Shown: positions 38,925-47,905 of the stretch, one piece after another
Layout: the number at the start of each line of letters is the position of its first letter
Numbering within the stretch: position 1 is the first letter of the stretch
Assembly: GCA_017624855.1 (NCBI GenBank)
Contig: JAGAMF010000005.1
Span: forward strand, 186,001-250,000
Direction: 5' to 3'
Length of the DNA: 64,000 nt
Source: Lachnospiraceae bacterium
GTDB taxonomy: Bacteria; Bacillota; Clostridia; Lachnospirales; Lachnospiraceae
Position numbers and translations under genes: made by a program
Notes under the pieces: generated by a model
What the model was told of the DNA's origin: nothing
Seen by the model: only the letters and a program-made list of their open reading frames with translations
The model's database searches: none

Positions 38925-38927
38925 GTC

Positions 38928-39428
38928 TTATTTAATGGGTTTTGCACCGGCTGCATCCTGAAGTTTCTCAAGGTTACGCTTGAAAAATCCTTTTTTCTTC
39001 TGAGGTACGGGAGTATTCTTGCCGTGAAGCCCCTTCACATTCAGAATGTACATACCGCTGATTACTGCCTTAACTTCTTTCTTTACGGGAACGGTATCGA
39101 AAATCTTTTCATCGCAAAGAAAGGAAACGATTTGAGGTCCGACTTTGGCTTTTACCACATACACCTTAATGTTTTTGGACATCTTCGGTGCCTGATCCAA
39201 TACGGATTGAGGAAAACCTGCGTCTTTTAATTTTACCTTCTTTTTATCAATAATCAGCATGCTGACGGTCTGCTTGTTCTGCTCCATCATTGCCTGCTGC
39301 TCATCCTGTTTCTTCTGCATTTTCTTGCCGGCGAAATAGAGAGCAACCATTGCGGCGATTAAAACTACCAGAACAACAATCGCGATAATCCATCCGACGC
39401 TAAGTTTGGCCAATAAAAGATACTGCAT
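38928..39428 (-). CDS. Membrane-anchored small protein of unknown function
   Basis: A 166-residue protein with one N-terminal membrane helix (about 10-33), a Gln/Lys-rich coiled segment (35-52) and a compact soluble domain (about 53-145) ending in a basic tail (QKKKGFFKRN). Topology suggests a cytosolic soluble part. The family is unknown to me. The start at 39428 follows AGGAGGC on the reverse strand. Confidence 0.65.
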   Translation of the reverse strand: MQYLLLAKLSVGWIIAIVVLVVLIAAMVALYFAGKKMQKKQDEQQAMMEQNKQTVSMLIIDKKKVKLKDAGFPQSVLDQAPKMSKNIKVYVVKAKVGPQIVSFLCDEKIFDTVPVKKEVKAVISGMYILNVKGLHGKNTPVPQKKKGFFKRNLEKLQDAAGAKPIK

Positions 39429-39500
39429 TCTTGAAAGCCTCCTATTTGAACATTTTTATGCATGGATTATTGTAACATTCTTTCCGTTAAAAGGCAAGAA

Positions 39501-39527
39501 AAAGTACCCTTGTAAAAAGGGTACTTT
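39501..39527 (-). terminator. Terminator of 86-residue membrane protein gene
   Basis: AAAGTACCCTT (39501-39511) with AAGGGTACTTT (39517-39527); on the reverse strand it is followed by TTCTTGCC. Confidence 0.8.
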
Positions 39528-39547
39528 GTAAATGGACAATATGTATA

Positions 39548-39808
39548 TTAAACTGCAATGTAAATCAATGTCCAAACGATACTTCCCAATGTAGCGATTA
39601 CATTCAGAACAATACCGATGATGGCGAATAAGCCCTGGCCGTTCTTAATACCTTTTACACCGGAAATAATACCTGCGATGCCGCCTACGATTACATAAGC
39701 GCTTGTGTAGATATAGCCTGTAAAAATAAGAACAGCAAGTAAAATTACATTGATAATGTTCATGATTACACCAACGATAATGGAGCTGAGTGCGGGGTTG
39801 TTTTTCAT
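39548..39808 (-). CDS. Small hydrophobic membrane protein
   Basis: An 86-residue protein of three hydrophobic segments (about 8-30, 33-49, 58-84) with glycine-rich turns (GGIAGIISGVKGIKNGQG). This pattern resembles short DUF4190-like membrane proteins. The start at 39808 follows AAGGAG. No partner is evident. Confidence 0.7.
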   Translation of the reverse strand: MKNNPALSSIIVGVIMNIINVILLAVLIFTGYIYTSAYVIVGGIAGIISGVKGIKNGQGLFAIIGIVLNVIATLGSIVWTLIYIAV

Positions 39809-39973
39809 TTTTTTTCTCCTTTTTTTCAACACAAAAATTAACAAGAACACGCATATTCTAACAAAAGAAACTTTGAAAATCAAGATATTGTGACGAAATT
39901 GTGAAAATTTTATAAAATAAATCGAGTAAACCCAAAAATAAGTTGCTATATTTAGGAAATTTCCCGGAAGTAT

Positions 39974-40002
39974 TTTACTAAAAGAAGAAAATGTTATATA
40001 AT
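39974..40002 (+). promoter_or_regulatory. Promoter of NlpC/P60 gene
   Basis: TTTACT (39974-39979), 17 bases, TATAAT (39997-40002), about 33 bases before the start. Confidence 0.7.
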
Positions 40003-40034
40003 AAATTCAACTATGGACAAAGGAGGTTTGGCGA

Positions 40035-41273
40035 ATGAATAAGAGAGTTTTACAACTTGTAACCGCAATTTTGGTACTTGTAACATTTTGCGGACAGACC
40101 GTCTATGCCACCACCTCCGGAGCACTTCAGAATCAGATTGATCAGACACAGCAGCAGATGCAGCAGAATCAGCAGGAGTTGGATGAAATCGAGGGCAATA
40201 TCAGTGCCCTGGAAGGCGAGCAGGCTGAAATTGAAGGCGAGATTGGTGAATTAACCGGTGCCATTACAGAACTGATGGCAGGTATTGAAATACTGGAAGA
40301 GGATATCAAGACATTAGAGGGTGAAATTGCTCAGGCGCAGATTGATTTGGATGCTGCCATTAAGAAGGAAGAACAGCAATATGCGGATACCATGGTGCGT
40401 TTACAGGCAATGTATGAGAAAGGGGAGGATTCCTATCTGGGTATGCTCCTCAGTGCCCATAATCTTACGGAACTGTTAACACGAATGGAGTACATACAGC
40501 AAGTCTATGATTATGATGCGAAGCTTCTTGCGGATTATCAGGCGACGAAGCAGGAGGTTGCCGATTTAAAAGAACAGCTGGAAATTGAAGAATCGGAGTT
40601 ACAGGCGGCCAAAGACGAATGCGAGTTGGAGAAGGCTGAGCTGGAGGGCGTGGTTGCCGAGTTACAGGCGGTGTCCGCTCAGTACGAGACGCAGATTGCG
40701 GCAGCAGAAAAAGAAGCGAATAAATATGCCGCACAAATTCGTCAGCAGAACGAGGAGATTAAGAAGCTGGAGCAGGAGCGTCTTGCCGCAATTGCCAGAG
40801 AAGAGGCAGAAGCAGCGGCGGCAGCGGGCAATTCGGGAAACAGCAGCGGCGGCAATTCCGGCGGCGGTAATAAGTATACGGGCTCTGCGTACAGCTTAGA
40901 TCCTTCCGTTATCAATAATGCGAAGGGAAGTGAAAGCGGCAAGGCGGTTGCGCTGTATGCCATCCAGTTTTTGGGTAATCCCTATGTGGCGGGAGGTACA
41001 TCCCTGACAAACGGTACGGATTGCTCCGGTTTTACCCAGTCCGTATATAAGTATTTTGGGGTTTCCATCCCCCGAACCTCTTATTCACAAAGGAGTGCAG
41101 GGACGGAAGTGTCCTACGCGGATGCGCAGCCCGGAGATATTATCTGTTATTCCGGACATGTGGCTATTTATGTGGGTGACGGTAAAATTGTCCATGCCAG
41201 CTCGGCAAAGACGGGTATTAAGATTTCCAATGCCACCTATCGAACAATTTTATCGGTAAGAAGAATTTTATAA
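40035..41273 (+). CDS. Coiled-coil exported NlpC/P60 peptidase
   Basis: Secreted peptidoglycan endopeptidase of 412 residues. A signal peptide (cut near 25, VYA-TT) is followed by a PcsB-like coiled coil (about 27-255), an Ala/Glu stretch, a Gly/Ser linker (about 264-285) and an NlpC/P60 domain (about 300-412). The catalytic triad is C330 in DCSGF, H375 in GHVAIY and H387 in VHASS. The coiled coil matches that of the SleB protein at 4.0 kb in detail (YLGMLLSAHNLTELL against YLEMLLSARSISELL). The PcsB-type coil is held inactive until FtsEX contacts it in streptococci; the same control is possible here. Confidence 0.92.
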   Translation: MNKRVLQLVTAILVLVTFCGQTVYATTSGALQNQIDQTQQQMQQNQQELDEIEGNISALEGEQAEIEGEIGELTGAITELMAGIEILEEDIKTLEGEIAQAQIDLDAAIKKEEQQYADTMVRLQAMYEKGEDSYLGMLLSAHNLTELLTRMEYIQQVYDYDAKLLADYQATKQEVADLKEQLEIEESELQAAKDECELEKAELEGVVAELQAVSAQYETQIAAAEKEANKYAAQIRQQNEEIKKLEQERLAAIAREEAEAAAAAGNSGNSSGGNSGGGNKYTGSAYSLDPSVINNAKGSESGKAVALYAIQFLGNPYVAGGTSLTNGTDCSGFTQSVYKYFGVSIPRTSYSQRSAGTEVSYADAQPGDIICYSGHVAIYVGDGKIVHASSAKTGIKISNATYRTILSVRRIL

Positions 41274-41302
41274 AATTATAAAAATAAAAGAAGAGGCCGG
41301 AT

Positions 41303-43630
41303 ATGAGTAAAAAAGCGTATCAGGACAAAAAAATATATGAATTCCAACCGGGAGAGGTTATTTTTTCGGCGGGAGATGATGTGGAGTATCTTGCTATGCT
41401 TGCGGAAGGCGAAATGGCAGCAAGTGCTTCTTATGGTGCAATTGTATTAAAAGCCGGGGATATGGCAGGAATCAGCGATATATGGCAGGGAAAATACAGT
41501 TGCGATTATATGGCGGTTACGAAAGTAAAAGTATGCATGTATGCATTTGGTGGCGCTAGTCTTATGCGCCCCGTTTTTGACGGAGAGAGAAAATATCTCT
41601 CCGTTTCTGCGTTGTCGGCGATTCGTTTTTATAAGCAGCAGAATTTTTTGCAGAATCAATGGTATCAACGAAGTAAAAGAGCTTACGGCAAGCTGAAATT
41701 AAGCTATGAAAAGTATAATAATTTTACAAGGAAATATAATATAACGCCGCAGAGTCTGGAATATATCGAGGAATTGGAAAGCGAATATCAGACCTATTCG
41801 TTGGAGGGATATACCGAAGCGGTTGCTTCTGAACTTTCAAGCTTTTCTTTGGAAGAGATTCAGAACTTTTTGGGCAGAGCACCTCATTTTGCCATGGGTG
41901 TTTTAAAACAGCTTGAGGAACGCTGTCGCATTACGGCCAATGTGGCTGAGAAAAGTATGCTTTTTTATAAGAAAATAGGGCAGATGTTCTTTGGCGCAAA
42001 CCGGGAGACTTTATATACCGGTTACTATGAAATGGCTTTGGCAGTAAAAGAAATTAACGGAGACATTCAGCCTCTGGTAATGGAGCTGGAGTCGATTCTT
42101 AATATGGCGCAAGCTATGGAAAAAGAATTTGCGGAAGCTCCCGGCGTACATTTTATTTCGCCGGTAGAAAAAATCAGGGACGCCATCGGCGTGCTTCATA
42201 CCTCGGCAGAAGCAAAGGATGCAATTCTAATGACGGACTATACCGCGAACCAAATGATGGAAGCGCAAAAGGCATTCGCCGGTTTGACGAAGAAATTATT
42301 GGATTATGCCGATATCACCGGCGAACAACGGCAGGAATTCATGGATGGACTGACTGCGTTTCGTATGCTTGCAAAGAATCAGTTCAGGGCTGCGGATTCC
42401 GTTAAAATCATTCACGAATTTGAAACGCTTTTTTATGAATTGTATGAGGCAATTTTTAAAAAGAAAGAGAAAGAGGGGGCTCCGTTCTGGGTTCAACTGT
42501 TCCTGGATTACGGTATTTTAAGTGATACGGATTTCAGCAAGGAAGATCAGGTTCGAATTTATGATGTTGTTAAGAACCGAAGTTACGAAGGTGATTACAA
42601 GATATATACTATCAGCCAGTGGTTGCATTTAATCTATACAGGAGAGCGTGAGCCTTCCCGAGATGAGCTGGGAAGAGATTACAAAGAGTTCCTTCAGGAA
42701 TTTAAGAAAAAGCGAACCCTTACCCACGAAGAGGAAATGGAATTCCACAACGATATGATGCGTAAGGTGCGGTTTGAAATCAAGAATTTCTTCCGCATAA
42801 ACAGTCGTATTGTATACAGCTCCAACTCCACATTTTGCCCTTTTATAACCGGCGAGGAATTGGGTGCAAACATTGCCAACAGCATTCTTTCTTATGAGAA
42901 GACCGTGGAAGTGATGGAGAAGATTCGCAAGGTGGATTTCTCAATCTTTTATCGTGAATATACATATTACAACAGTTACGGTCAGGTAAAATCCCTGCGC
43001 CTTATGACGGAGGTTTTGCCGGATATTATTTTAATTCCTCATGTGGGATACCGTGCCGGCATGTGGCAGGAAATTGAAGGCCGTAAAAGAGTTAGTCCGG
43101 CAAGATTTGCCGTGCCCATGTATCCTCAGGGCGATTTATATGAAATGCTTCTGAATGTAGCAGGCCGTTACCGTTGGGAGTTTTGCCGTACGGAACAGGG
43201 CGTGCGCTGGAATGATGTTTCGGAGCGCTCCCTTACTTCGGAATATTTTGATTACATACAGTTTTATCGTAAAAACAATGAATTATCCGATGGAAACAAG
43301 CAGAAGTTAAAAGATAAATTAACCCGATTTCGCAATAATACATCCGAGGTGTTCATTTCGGATTATGTGGCTTGGATTAAATATGAATCCGAGGGCGCGA
43401 ACCGTTTAAATAAAGTTTGCAGAAACATTATGGCGGAGTATTGTCTGTTCGGAAAAGAAATCAGAGGCAGGTTGAAAACAAACCCCATGTTTGGAGAATC
43501 TCTTGCGAAAGCGGAGAATAAGCGCAACCAGAGACAAAAGGAATTTGAACGCTATATTTTATCCCTGCAAACAAAGGGAATAGAGCCCGGCCCGGAGCTT
43601 TTGGAGCATTTGAAATTCTTACAGGCATAA
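41303..43630 (+). CDS. Large protein with cNMP-binding-like N-terminus
   Basis: A 775-residue cytosolic protein. Residues 10-110 look like a cyclic-nucleotide-binding fold (YEFQPGEVIFSAGDDVEYLAMLAEGEM, then ILKAGDMAG) but without a clear phosphate-binding cassette. The rest is mostly helical (about 130-530), followed by a mixed region (about 550-640, RLMTEVLPDIILIPHVGYRAGMWQ). No signal, membrane segment or enzyme motif was found. It begins 30 bases after the NlpC gene. I have seen no named family; its length and lack of breaks show it is a real gene. Confidence 0.7.
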   Translation: MSKKAYQDKKIYEFQPGEVIFSAGDDVEYLAMLAEGEMAASASYGAIVLKAGDMAGISDIWQGKYSCDYMAVTKVKVCMYAFGGASLMRPVFDGERKYLSVSALSAIRFYKQQNFLQNQWYQRSKRAYGKLKLSYEKYNNFTRKYNITPQSLEYIEELESEYQTYSLEGYTEAVASELSSFSLEEIQNFLGRAPHFAMGVLKQLEERCRITANVAEKSMLFYKKIGQMFFGANRETLYTGYYEMALAVKEINGDIQPLVMELESILNMAQAMEKEFAEAPGVHFISPVEKIRDAIGVLHTSAEAKDAILMTDYTANQMMEAQKAFAGLTKKLLDYADITGEQRQEFMDGLTAFRMLAKNQFRAADSVKIIHEFETLFYELYEAIFKKKEKEGAPFWVQLFLDYGILSDTDFSKEDQVRIYDVVKNRSYEGDYKIYTISQWLHLIYTGEREPSRDELGRDYKEFLQEFKKKRTLTHEEEMEFHNDMMRKVRFEIKNFFRINSRIVYSSNSTFCPFITGEELGANIANSILSYEKTVEVMEKIRKVDFSIFYREYTYYNSYGQVKSLRLMTEVLPDIILIPHVGYRAGMWQEIEGRKRVSPARFAVPMYPQGDLYEMLLNVAGRYRWEFCRTEQGVRWNDVSERSLTSEYFDYIQFYRKNNELSDGNKQKLKDKLTRFRNNTSEVFISDYVAWIKYESEGANRLNKVCRNIMAEYCLFGKEIRGRLKTNPMFGESLAKAENKRNQRQKEFERYILSLQTKGIEPGPELLEHLKFLQA

Positions 43631-43631
43631 C

Positions 43632-43660
43632 TTGATTTCTTAAAAGTGCTGTGATATTAT
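43632..43660 (+). promoter_or_regulatory. Likely promoter of P-loop ATPase/oxidoreductase cluster
   Basis: TTGATT (43632-43637), 17 bases, TATTAT (43655-43660), about 120 bases before the first gene. Confidence 0.5.
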
Positions 43661-43780
43661 ATCTAAATTGAGGATTTGGCATAAAAAGTCGAAGGTTTGG
43701 AGCTTTTGACACAAGTTTTTTTCGAGCCGAAGTTGTGCTCCGAAATATTTTACATATTGATATAAAAGAGGAAAGGAAGT

Positions 43781-44500
43781 GTGAGCTTGGCGGAAGACAG
43801 AAAATTTTATATTGTCTGCGGTCACTACGGTTGCGGTAAAAGTAACTTTTCCTTGAATCTTGCCATTGACCGTGCCCGCAAGGGACGAAAGGTTATGCTG
43901 GTGGATTTGGATTTGGTAAATCCCTACTTCCTGTCTTCGGGATATAAAGAGAAACTGGAAGGCATGGGCATTACCGTAATTGCTCCCATGTTTGCCAATA
44001 CCAATGTGGAGACGCCGGGATTGCCTGCCAACATCAACATGGTGTTTGAAACCGATGCGGATGTTATTATGGATGTGGGCGGTGATGATGCAGGTTCCAT
44101 TGTTTTGGGAAGATATGCAAGGCAGTTGGAAAATGTGGATTACGAGATGCTGTATCTGGTAAACAAATATCGCAACTTAACCGCTACGGCAGAGGAAACC
44201 GTGGAGATTATGAATGAAATCCAAAGCGCGTCCAGATGTAAAGTCGGTGCGGTGGTAAACAACTCCCATCTAAAATACGAAACCACATGGGAAACCGTCG
44301 AAAATTCACTGGCTTACGCAGAAGAGATTGCAAAGCTGGCGGAGGTGCCGCTGTGGGCAACTACAATACCCACATTTTTATACAAGGATGAAAAGGTGCA
44401 GGCATTGACAGAACAATATGACAGTGCAAATTGGTACCCCGTAGAGATTTATGTAAGAGCACCCTGGGAAAGCGGTGTTCCCGAATTTGATAAGCTATAA
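43781..44500 (+). CDS. ParA/MinD-like P-loop ATPase
   Basis: A 239-residue ATPase of the SIMIBI type. The Walker A reads GHYGCGKSNFSLNLA (about 13-27), Walker B is VMLVDLDLVNPYF, and a switch region VIMDVGGDDAGS follows. It is cytosolic, with no partner encoded next to it, but leads directly into the ferredoxin and oxidoreductase genes. The frame opens with GTG at 43781; a TTG at 43787 is better spaced from AAAGGAAG, so the true start is uncertain by two codons. Members of this group often serve metal or cofactor insertion, which would fit Fe-S partners, but that is inference. Confidence 0.75.
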   Translation: MSLAEDRKFYIVCGHYGCGKSNFSLNLAIDRARKGRKVMLVDLDLVNPYFLSSGYKEKLEGMGITVIAPMFANTNVETPGLPANINMVFETDADVIMDVGGDDAGSIVLGRYARQLENVDYEMLYLVNKYRNLTATAEETVEIMNEIQSASRCKVGAVVNNSHLKYETTWETVENSLAYAEEIAKLAEVPLWATTIPTFLYKDEKVQALTEQYDSANWYPVEIYVRAPWESGVPEFDKL

Positions 44501-44586
44501 TCGCCGGATACCGGTTGAAGTATAAAAGAATGAAACCGGCAGTATGGTACAGATAAAATGATTTTATAGAAAGTGAGGAAATAGAC

Positions 44587-44793
44587 ATGGCAAAGATTAC
44601 CGTAAATGAAGAACTGTGTAAGGGCTGCGGCTTGTGCGTAACAGCCTGTCCTAAGAAGATTCTTGCTCTTTCTAAGGACAAAATTAATGCAAAGGGTTAC
44701 CACCCTTCTACATTAACCGATGAGTCACAGTGTATCGGTTGTGCATCTTGTGCAATTATGTGTCCCGATGTGGCAATTACCGTAGAAAGATAG
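44587..44793 (+). CDS. Two-cluster ferredoxin subunit of 2-oxoacid oxidoreductase
   Basis: A 68-residue 2[4Fe-4S] protein with ligands C11, C14, C17, C21 and C49, C52, C55, C59. It is the delta-type subunit that carries electrons out of the KorA/B/C complex to soluble ferredoxin. The position immediately ahead of the alpha subunit is usual. It starts after GAGGAA. Redox level is typical of clostridial ferredoxins. Confidence 0.92.
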   Translation: MAKITVNEELCKGCGLCVTACPKKILALSKDKINAKGYHPSTLTDESQCIGCASCAIMCPDVAITVER

Positions 44794-44817
44794 AAGTATT
44801 CGAAAGGAGATATTAAA

Positions 44818-45882
44818 ATGGCAGAGAAAGTTTTAATGAAAGGTAACGAAGCTTTGGCAGAAGCTGCAATTCAGTGTGGCTGCAAGCATTACTTCGGTTA
44901 TCCTATTACACCGCAGACTGAAATTGCGGCATATATGTCTAAGCGTTTACCTAAGGAGGGTGGCGTATTTTTACAGGCTGAGTCGGAAGTGGCAGCAATC
45001 AACATGGTACTCGGAGCAACCGCAGCAGGCGTTCGTTCCATGACTTCTTCCAGTTCACCCGGTGTCAGCTTGAAATCCGAAGGTGTATCTTACATAGCAG
45101 GTTCCGATTTGCCTGCATTGATTATCAATGTACAGCGTGGCGGCCCCGGACTTGGCGGTATCCAGCCTTCTCAGTCTGATTACTGGCAGGCAACCAAGGC
45201 TTTGGGACACGGTGATTTCCAGATGTTCGTACTTGCACCTTCCACTATTCAGGAAATGGTAGACTTCGTTCCCCTTGCGTTTGAAGTGGGTGAGAAGTAT
45301 AGAGTGCCTTCCATGATTTTATCCGACGGTATGTTGGGACAGATGATGGAGCCCGTTGAGTTCCCCGAGAAGAAGGATGTTGTAATTGCAGATAAACCTT
45401 GGGCTACCAATGGACATCAGAATAAGAGACCCAAAAACATCGTAAATTCATTATATATCCAGCCGGAAGAACTTGAAAATCTCGTAAAAGAGCGTTATGA
45501 GAGATACGAGAAGATTAAGGCAGAAGAGCAGCGTGCGGAAGAATTTATGACAGAGGATGCTGAAATCGTTATCGTAGCTTTCGGTGCATCTTCCCGTGTG
45601 GCAAGAAGTGCTATTAAGTCTGCAAGAGAAGAAGGCATTAAGGTTGGTATGATTCGTCCCATTACATTATGGCCCTTCCCCGATAAGACAATCGAGAAGG
45701 TTGTTCCCACCGCAAAGAAATTCCTTTGTGTGGAAATGAACATGGGTCAGATGGTAGAAGATGTGCGCCTTGTAGTAAACGGTAGAAAACCCGTAGAATT
45801 CTTCGGTCGTACAGGTGGTGTAATTCCTACACCTGCTGAGGTACTTGACCAGATTCGCGCACTTGCAGGAAAGGAGATGTAA
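44818..45882 (+). CDS. vorB: 2-Oxoacid:ferredoxin oxidoreductase alpha subunit
   Basis: Alpha subunit of a CoA-dependent 2-oxoacid:ferredoxin oxidoreductase, 354 residues. It includes the CoA/PP-type domain (FGYPITPQTEIAAYM, about 22-36), TSSSSPGVSLKSEG and the C-terminal transketolase-like part. The length and lack of a gamma-domain fusion fit the VorB/KorA group, which acts on branched-chain 2-oxoacids or 2-oxoglutarate. The substrate cannot be fixed from sequence. The reaction is reversible: 2-oxoacid + CoA to acyl-CoA + CO2 + reduced ferredoxin. Confidence 0.88.
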   Translation: MAEKVLMKGNEALAEAAIQCGCKHYFGYPITPQTEIAAYMSKRLPKEGGVFLQAESEVAAINMVLGATAAGVRSMTSSSSPGVSLKSEGVSYIAGSDLPALIINVQRGGPGLGGIQPSQSDYWQATKALGHGDFQMFVLAPSTIQEMVDFVPLAFEVGEKYRVPSMILSDGMLGQMMEPVEFPEKKDVVIADKPWATNGHQNKRPKNIVNSLYIQPEELENLVKERYERYEKIKAEEQRAEEFMTEDAEIVIVAFGASSRVARSAIKSAREEGIKVGMIRPITLWPFPDKTIEKVVPTAKKFLCVEMNMGQMVEDVRLVVNGRKPVEFFGRTGGVIPTPAEVLDQIRALAGKEM

Positions 45883-45884
45883 TC

Positions 45885-46640
45885 ATGGCTGTTGTATTTG
45901 AAAAAACCAAGGCATTAACAGATGTGCCTTTTCATTACTGCCCCGGATGTACACACGGTATCGTACATCGTCTGGTTGCAGAAGTTTTAGATGAGTTGGG
46001 AGTTGTAGGTCAGACCGTAGGTGTTGCTTCCGTAGGATGTTCCGTATTCAGTTATAATTATTTTAACTGTGATATGGTACAGGCAGCGCATGGTCGTGCA
46101 CCCGCAGTTGCTACCGGTATTAAAAGAGCGGTTCCCGAGAATGTAGTATTTACTTACCAGGGTGACGGTGACTTGGCTGCCATCGGTATGGCAGAAACCG
46201 TACATGCCGCAACAAGAGGCGAAAACATTACCGTTATTTTTATCAATAACGCAATCTACGGTATGACAGGCGGACAGATGGCGCCTACTTCACTTCCCGG
46301 ACAGATTACACAGACTTCACCTTACGGTCGTGATACCGCTACAGCAGGTCATCCCATTCGTGTGTGCGAATTGCTTTCCACTTTAAGCGGTACAGCACTT
46401 GCTCAGCGTGTAACTGTTGACAGCGTGAAGAATGTTAACATTGCCAAGAAGGCAATCAAGAAAGGTTTCCAGAACCAGATTGATAAAAAAGGTTATTCCA
46501 TCATTGAAGTTGTTTCAACATGTCCTACCAACTGGGGTCTTACTCCTGAGGAATCCATGAAGTGGCTTCGTGAAAACATGCTGGAGTACTATCCTCTCGG
46601 CGTATACAAAGATATTGATGCAGAAGGAGGAGACAAATAA
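45885..46640 (+). CDS. 2-Oxoacid:ferredoxin oxidoreductase beta subunit
   Basis: TPP-binding beta subunit, 251 residues. The diphosphate and metal motif is GDGDLAAIGMAETVHAATRG (about 91-110) with NNAIYGMTGGQMAPTS after it. It binds a [4Fe-4S] through Cys near HYCPGCTHG (about 18-26). It begins 2 bases after the alpha stop and overlaps the gamma start by one base. Confidence 0.92.
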   Translation: MAVVFEKTKALTDVPFHYCPGCTHGIVHRLVAEVLDELGVVGQTVGVASVGCSVFSYNYFNCDMVQAAHGRAPAVATGIKRAVPENVVFTYQGDGDLAAIGMAETVHAATRGENITVIFINNAIYGMTGGQMAPTSLPGQITQTSPYGRDTATAGHPIRVCELLSTLSGTALAQRVTVDSVKNVNIAKKAIKKGFQNQIDKKGYSIIEVVSTCPTNWGLTPEESMKWLRENMLEYYPLGVYKDIDAEGGDK

Positions 46641-47176
46641 TGAGTAAAACATTAAATGTATTATTGGCAGGTTTCGGCGGCCAGGGTATCCTCTTTGCAG
46701 GTAAAACCATTGCGTATTCAGGCCTTATGGACAACAAGGAAATTTCGTGGCTTCCTTCTTACGGTCCCGAAATGCGTGGCGGTACATGTAACTGTAGCGT
46801 TGTTATCAGTGAAGAATCCATTGGTTCACCTTTGGTAACACAGCCTGATGTATTAATTGCAATGAATCTTCCTTCTTTGGATAAGTTTGTGGATGCGGTT
46901 GTTCCAGGAGGTACAATTCTGGTAGACAGTTCCATGATTTCCAAGAAAGTAGAGCGTACAGATGTTAATGTTTACTATATCGACGCAACCAAGATTGCAG
47001 ATGAAAAGGGCTTAAAAGGCTGTGCAATCATCATCCTTGTAGGTAAAATGTTCAAGGAAGTTGGTTTCTGTACTCAGGAAGCATTGGATAAGGGTATTCA
47101 GAAGGTTATTCCTGCGAAAAAAGCTGCAATGTTGGGCTTGAATCAGGAAGCGTTGAAGATTGGTATGGAATCATAA
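46640..47176 (+). CDS. 2-Oxoacid:ferredoxin oxidoreductase gamma subunit
   Basis: Gamma subunit, 178 residues, with [18 protein letters not shown] (about 11-28) and [19 protein letters not shown], both family signatures. It completes the delta-alpha-beta-gamma set. It overlaps the beta subunit gene by one base. Confidence 0.93.
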   Translation: MSKTLNVLLAGFGGQGILFAGKTIAYSGLMDNKEISWLPSYGPEMRGGTCNCSVVISEESIGSPLVTQPDVLIAMNLPSLDKFVDAVVPGGTILVDSSMISKKVERTDVNVYYIDATKIADEKGLKGCAIIILVGKMFKEVGFCTQEALDKGIQKVIPAKKAAMLGLNQEALKIGMES

Positions 47177-47322
47177 AAGATTTTATTGGGATGGGAATCG
47201 TTTTCGGACGATTCTCTGTTCCTGTTTTATGGAGTACCTTACACAGAAGGAGATTTTCCTTTGGAGGAGGGTAAGGAAAGAGTGCTTGTGGCTCTTTCGT
47301 GTTTATTTTAAGGAGGTTAACT

Positions 47323-47871
47323 ATGGACGAAATCAGAGAAATCGCCCTGCGTATAAAAGAACTTCGTGAGATTTGCGACTATTCGGAGGAAGAAATCGCA
47401 CAGGAATTGAATATTTCCGTAGAATTGTATAAGCAGTACGAGGCTAACGGACAGGATATTCCCATTAATGTAATTTATCAGTTATCTAAAATATATAAGG
47501 TTGATTTTTCGGAAATTCTTACGGGTGTTTCTGCGAAATTAAAGACTTATCAGGTGGTTCGCGGTGGAAACGGACAGAAGGCCGATCGTTATCCCGGATA
47601 TGAATTCCGTGATTTGGCATATCATTTTAACAATACCATCATGCAGCCGTTCCTGGTAACTTTGGACCCTTCCGATAAAAAAGCGGACCTCGTATCTCAC
47701 AAGGGGGAAGAGTTTAACTTAGTGTTAGAGGGTACTGTCGTCGTCACCTTCGGTGACCAGGATATCGTTTTAGAAAAAGGAGACAGTATTTATTTTAACC
47801 CTAACTACCCTCATGGACAGAGATGCGGCGGGGATGTGCCCGCAACTTTCCTGACCATGATCGCAGAATAA
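47323..47871 (+). CDS. XRE-family regulator with cupin domain
   Basis: A 182-residue regulator. The N-terminal HTH (about 6-60, EEEIAQELNISVELYKQYE) binds DNA; the C-terminal cupin (about 105-180) shows the SHKGEEFNLVLEGTVVVTFG and YFNPNYPHG motifs and likely binds a small acid or sugar. The start at 47323 follows AAGGAGG. The gene sits between the oxidoreductase and acyl-CoA synthetase genes, so the ligand could be a pathway acid and the target this cluster. The pattern is that of regulators such as PuuR or SutR. Confidence 0.87.
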   Translation: MDEIREIALRIKELREICDYSEEEIAQELNISVELYKQYEANGQDIPINVIYQLSKIYKVDFSEILTGVSAKLKTYQVVRGGNGQKADRYPGYEFRDLAYHFNNTIMQPFLVTLDPSDKKADLVSHKGEEFNLVLEGTVVVTFGDQDIVLEKGDSIYFNPNYPHGQRCGGDVPATFLTMIAE

Positions 47872-47905
47872 TGATTATGCGTAAAAAGCATGGAATGGAG
47901 AAAAA

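Noticed and set aside
47177-47322. Regulatory RNA between oxidoreductase and regulator
   Set aside because: A weak hairpin (GGAATCG with CGATTCT) is present but no T-run or known motif; too little to call.
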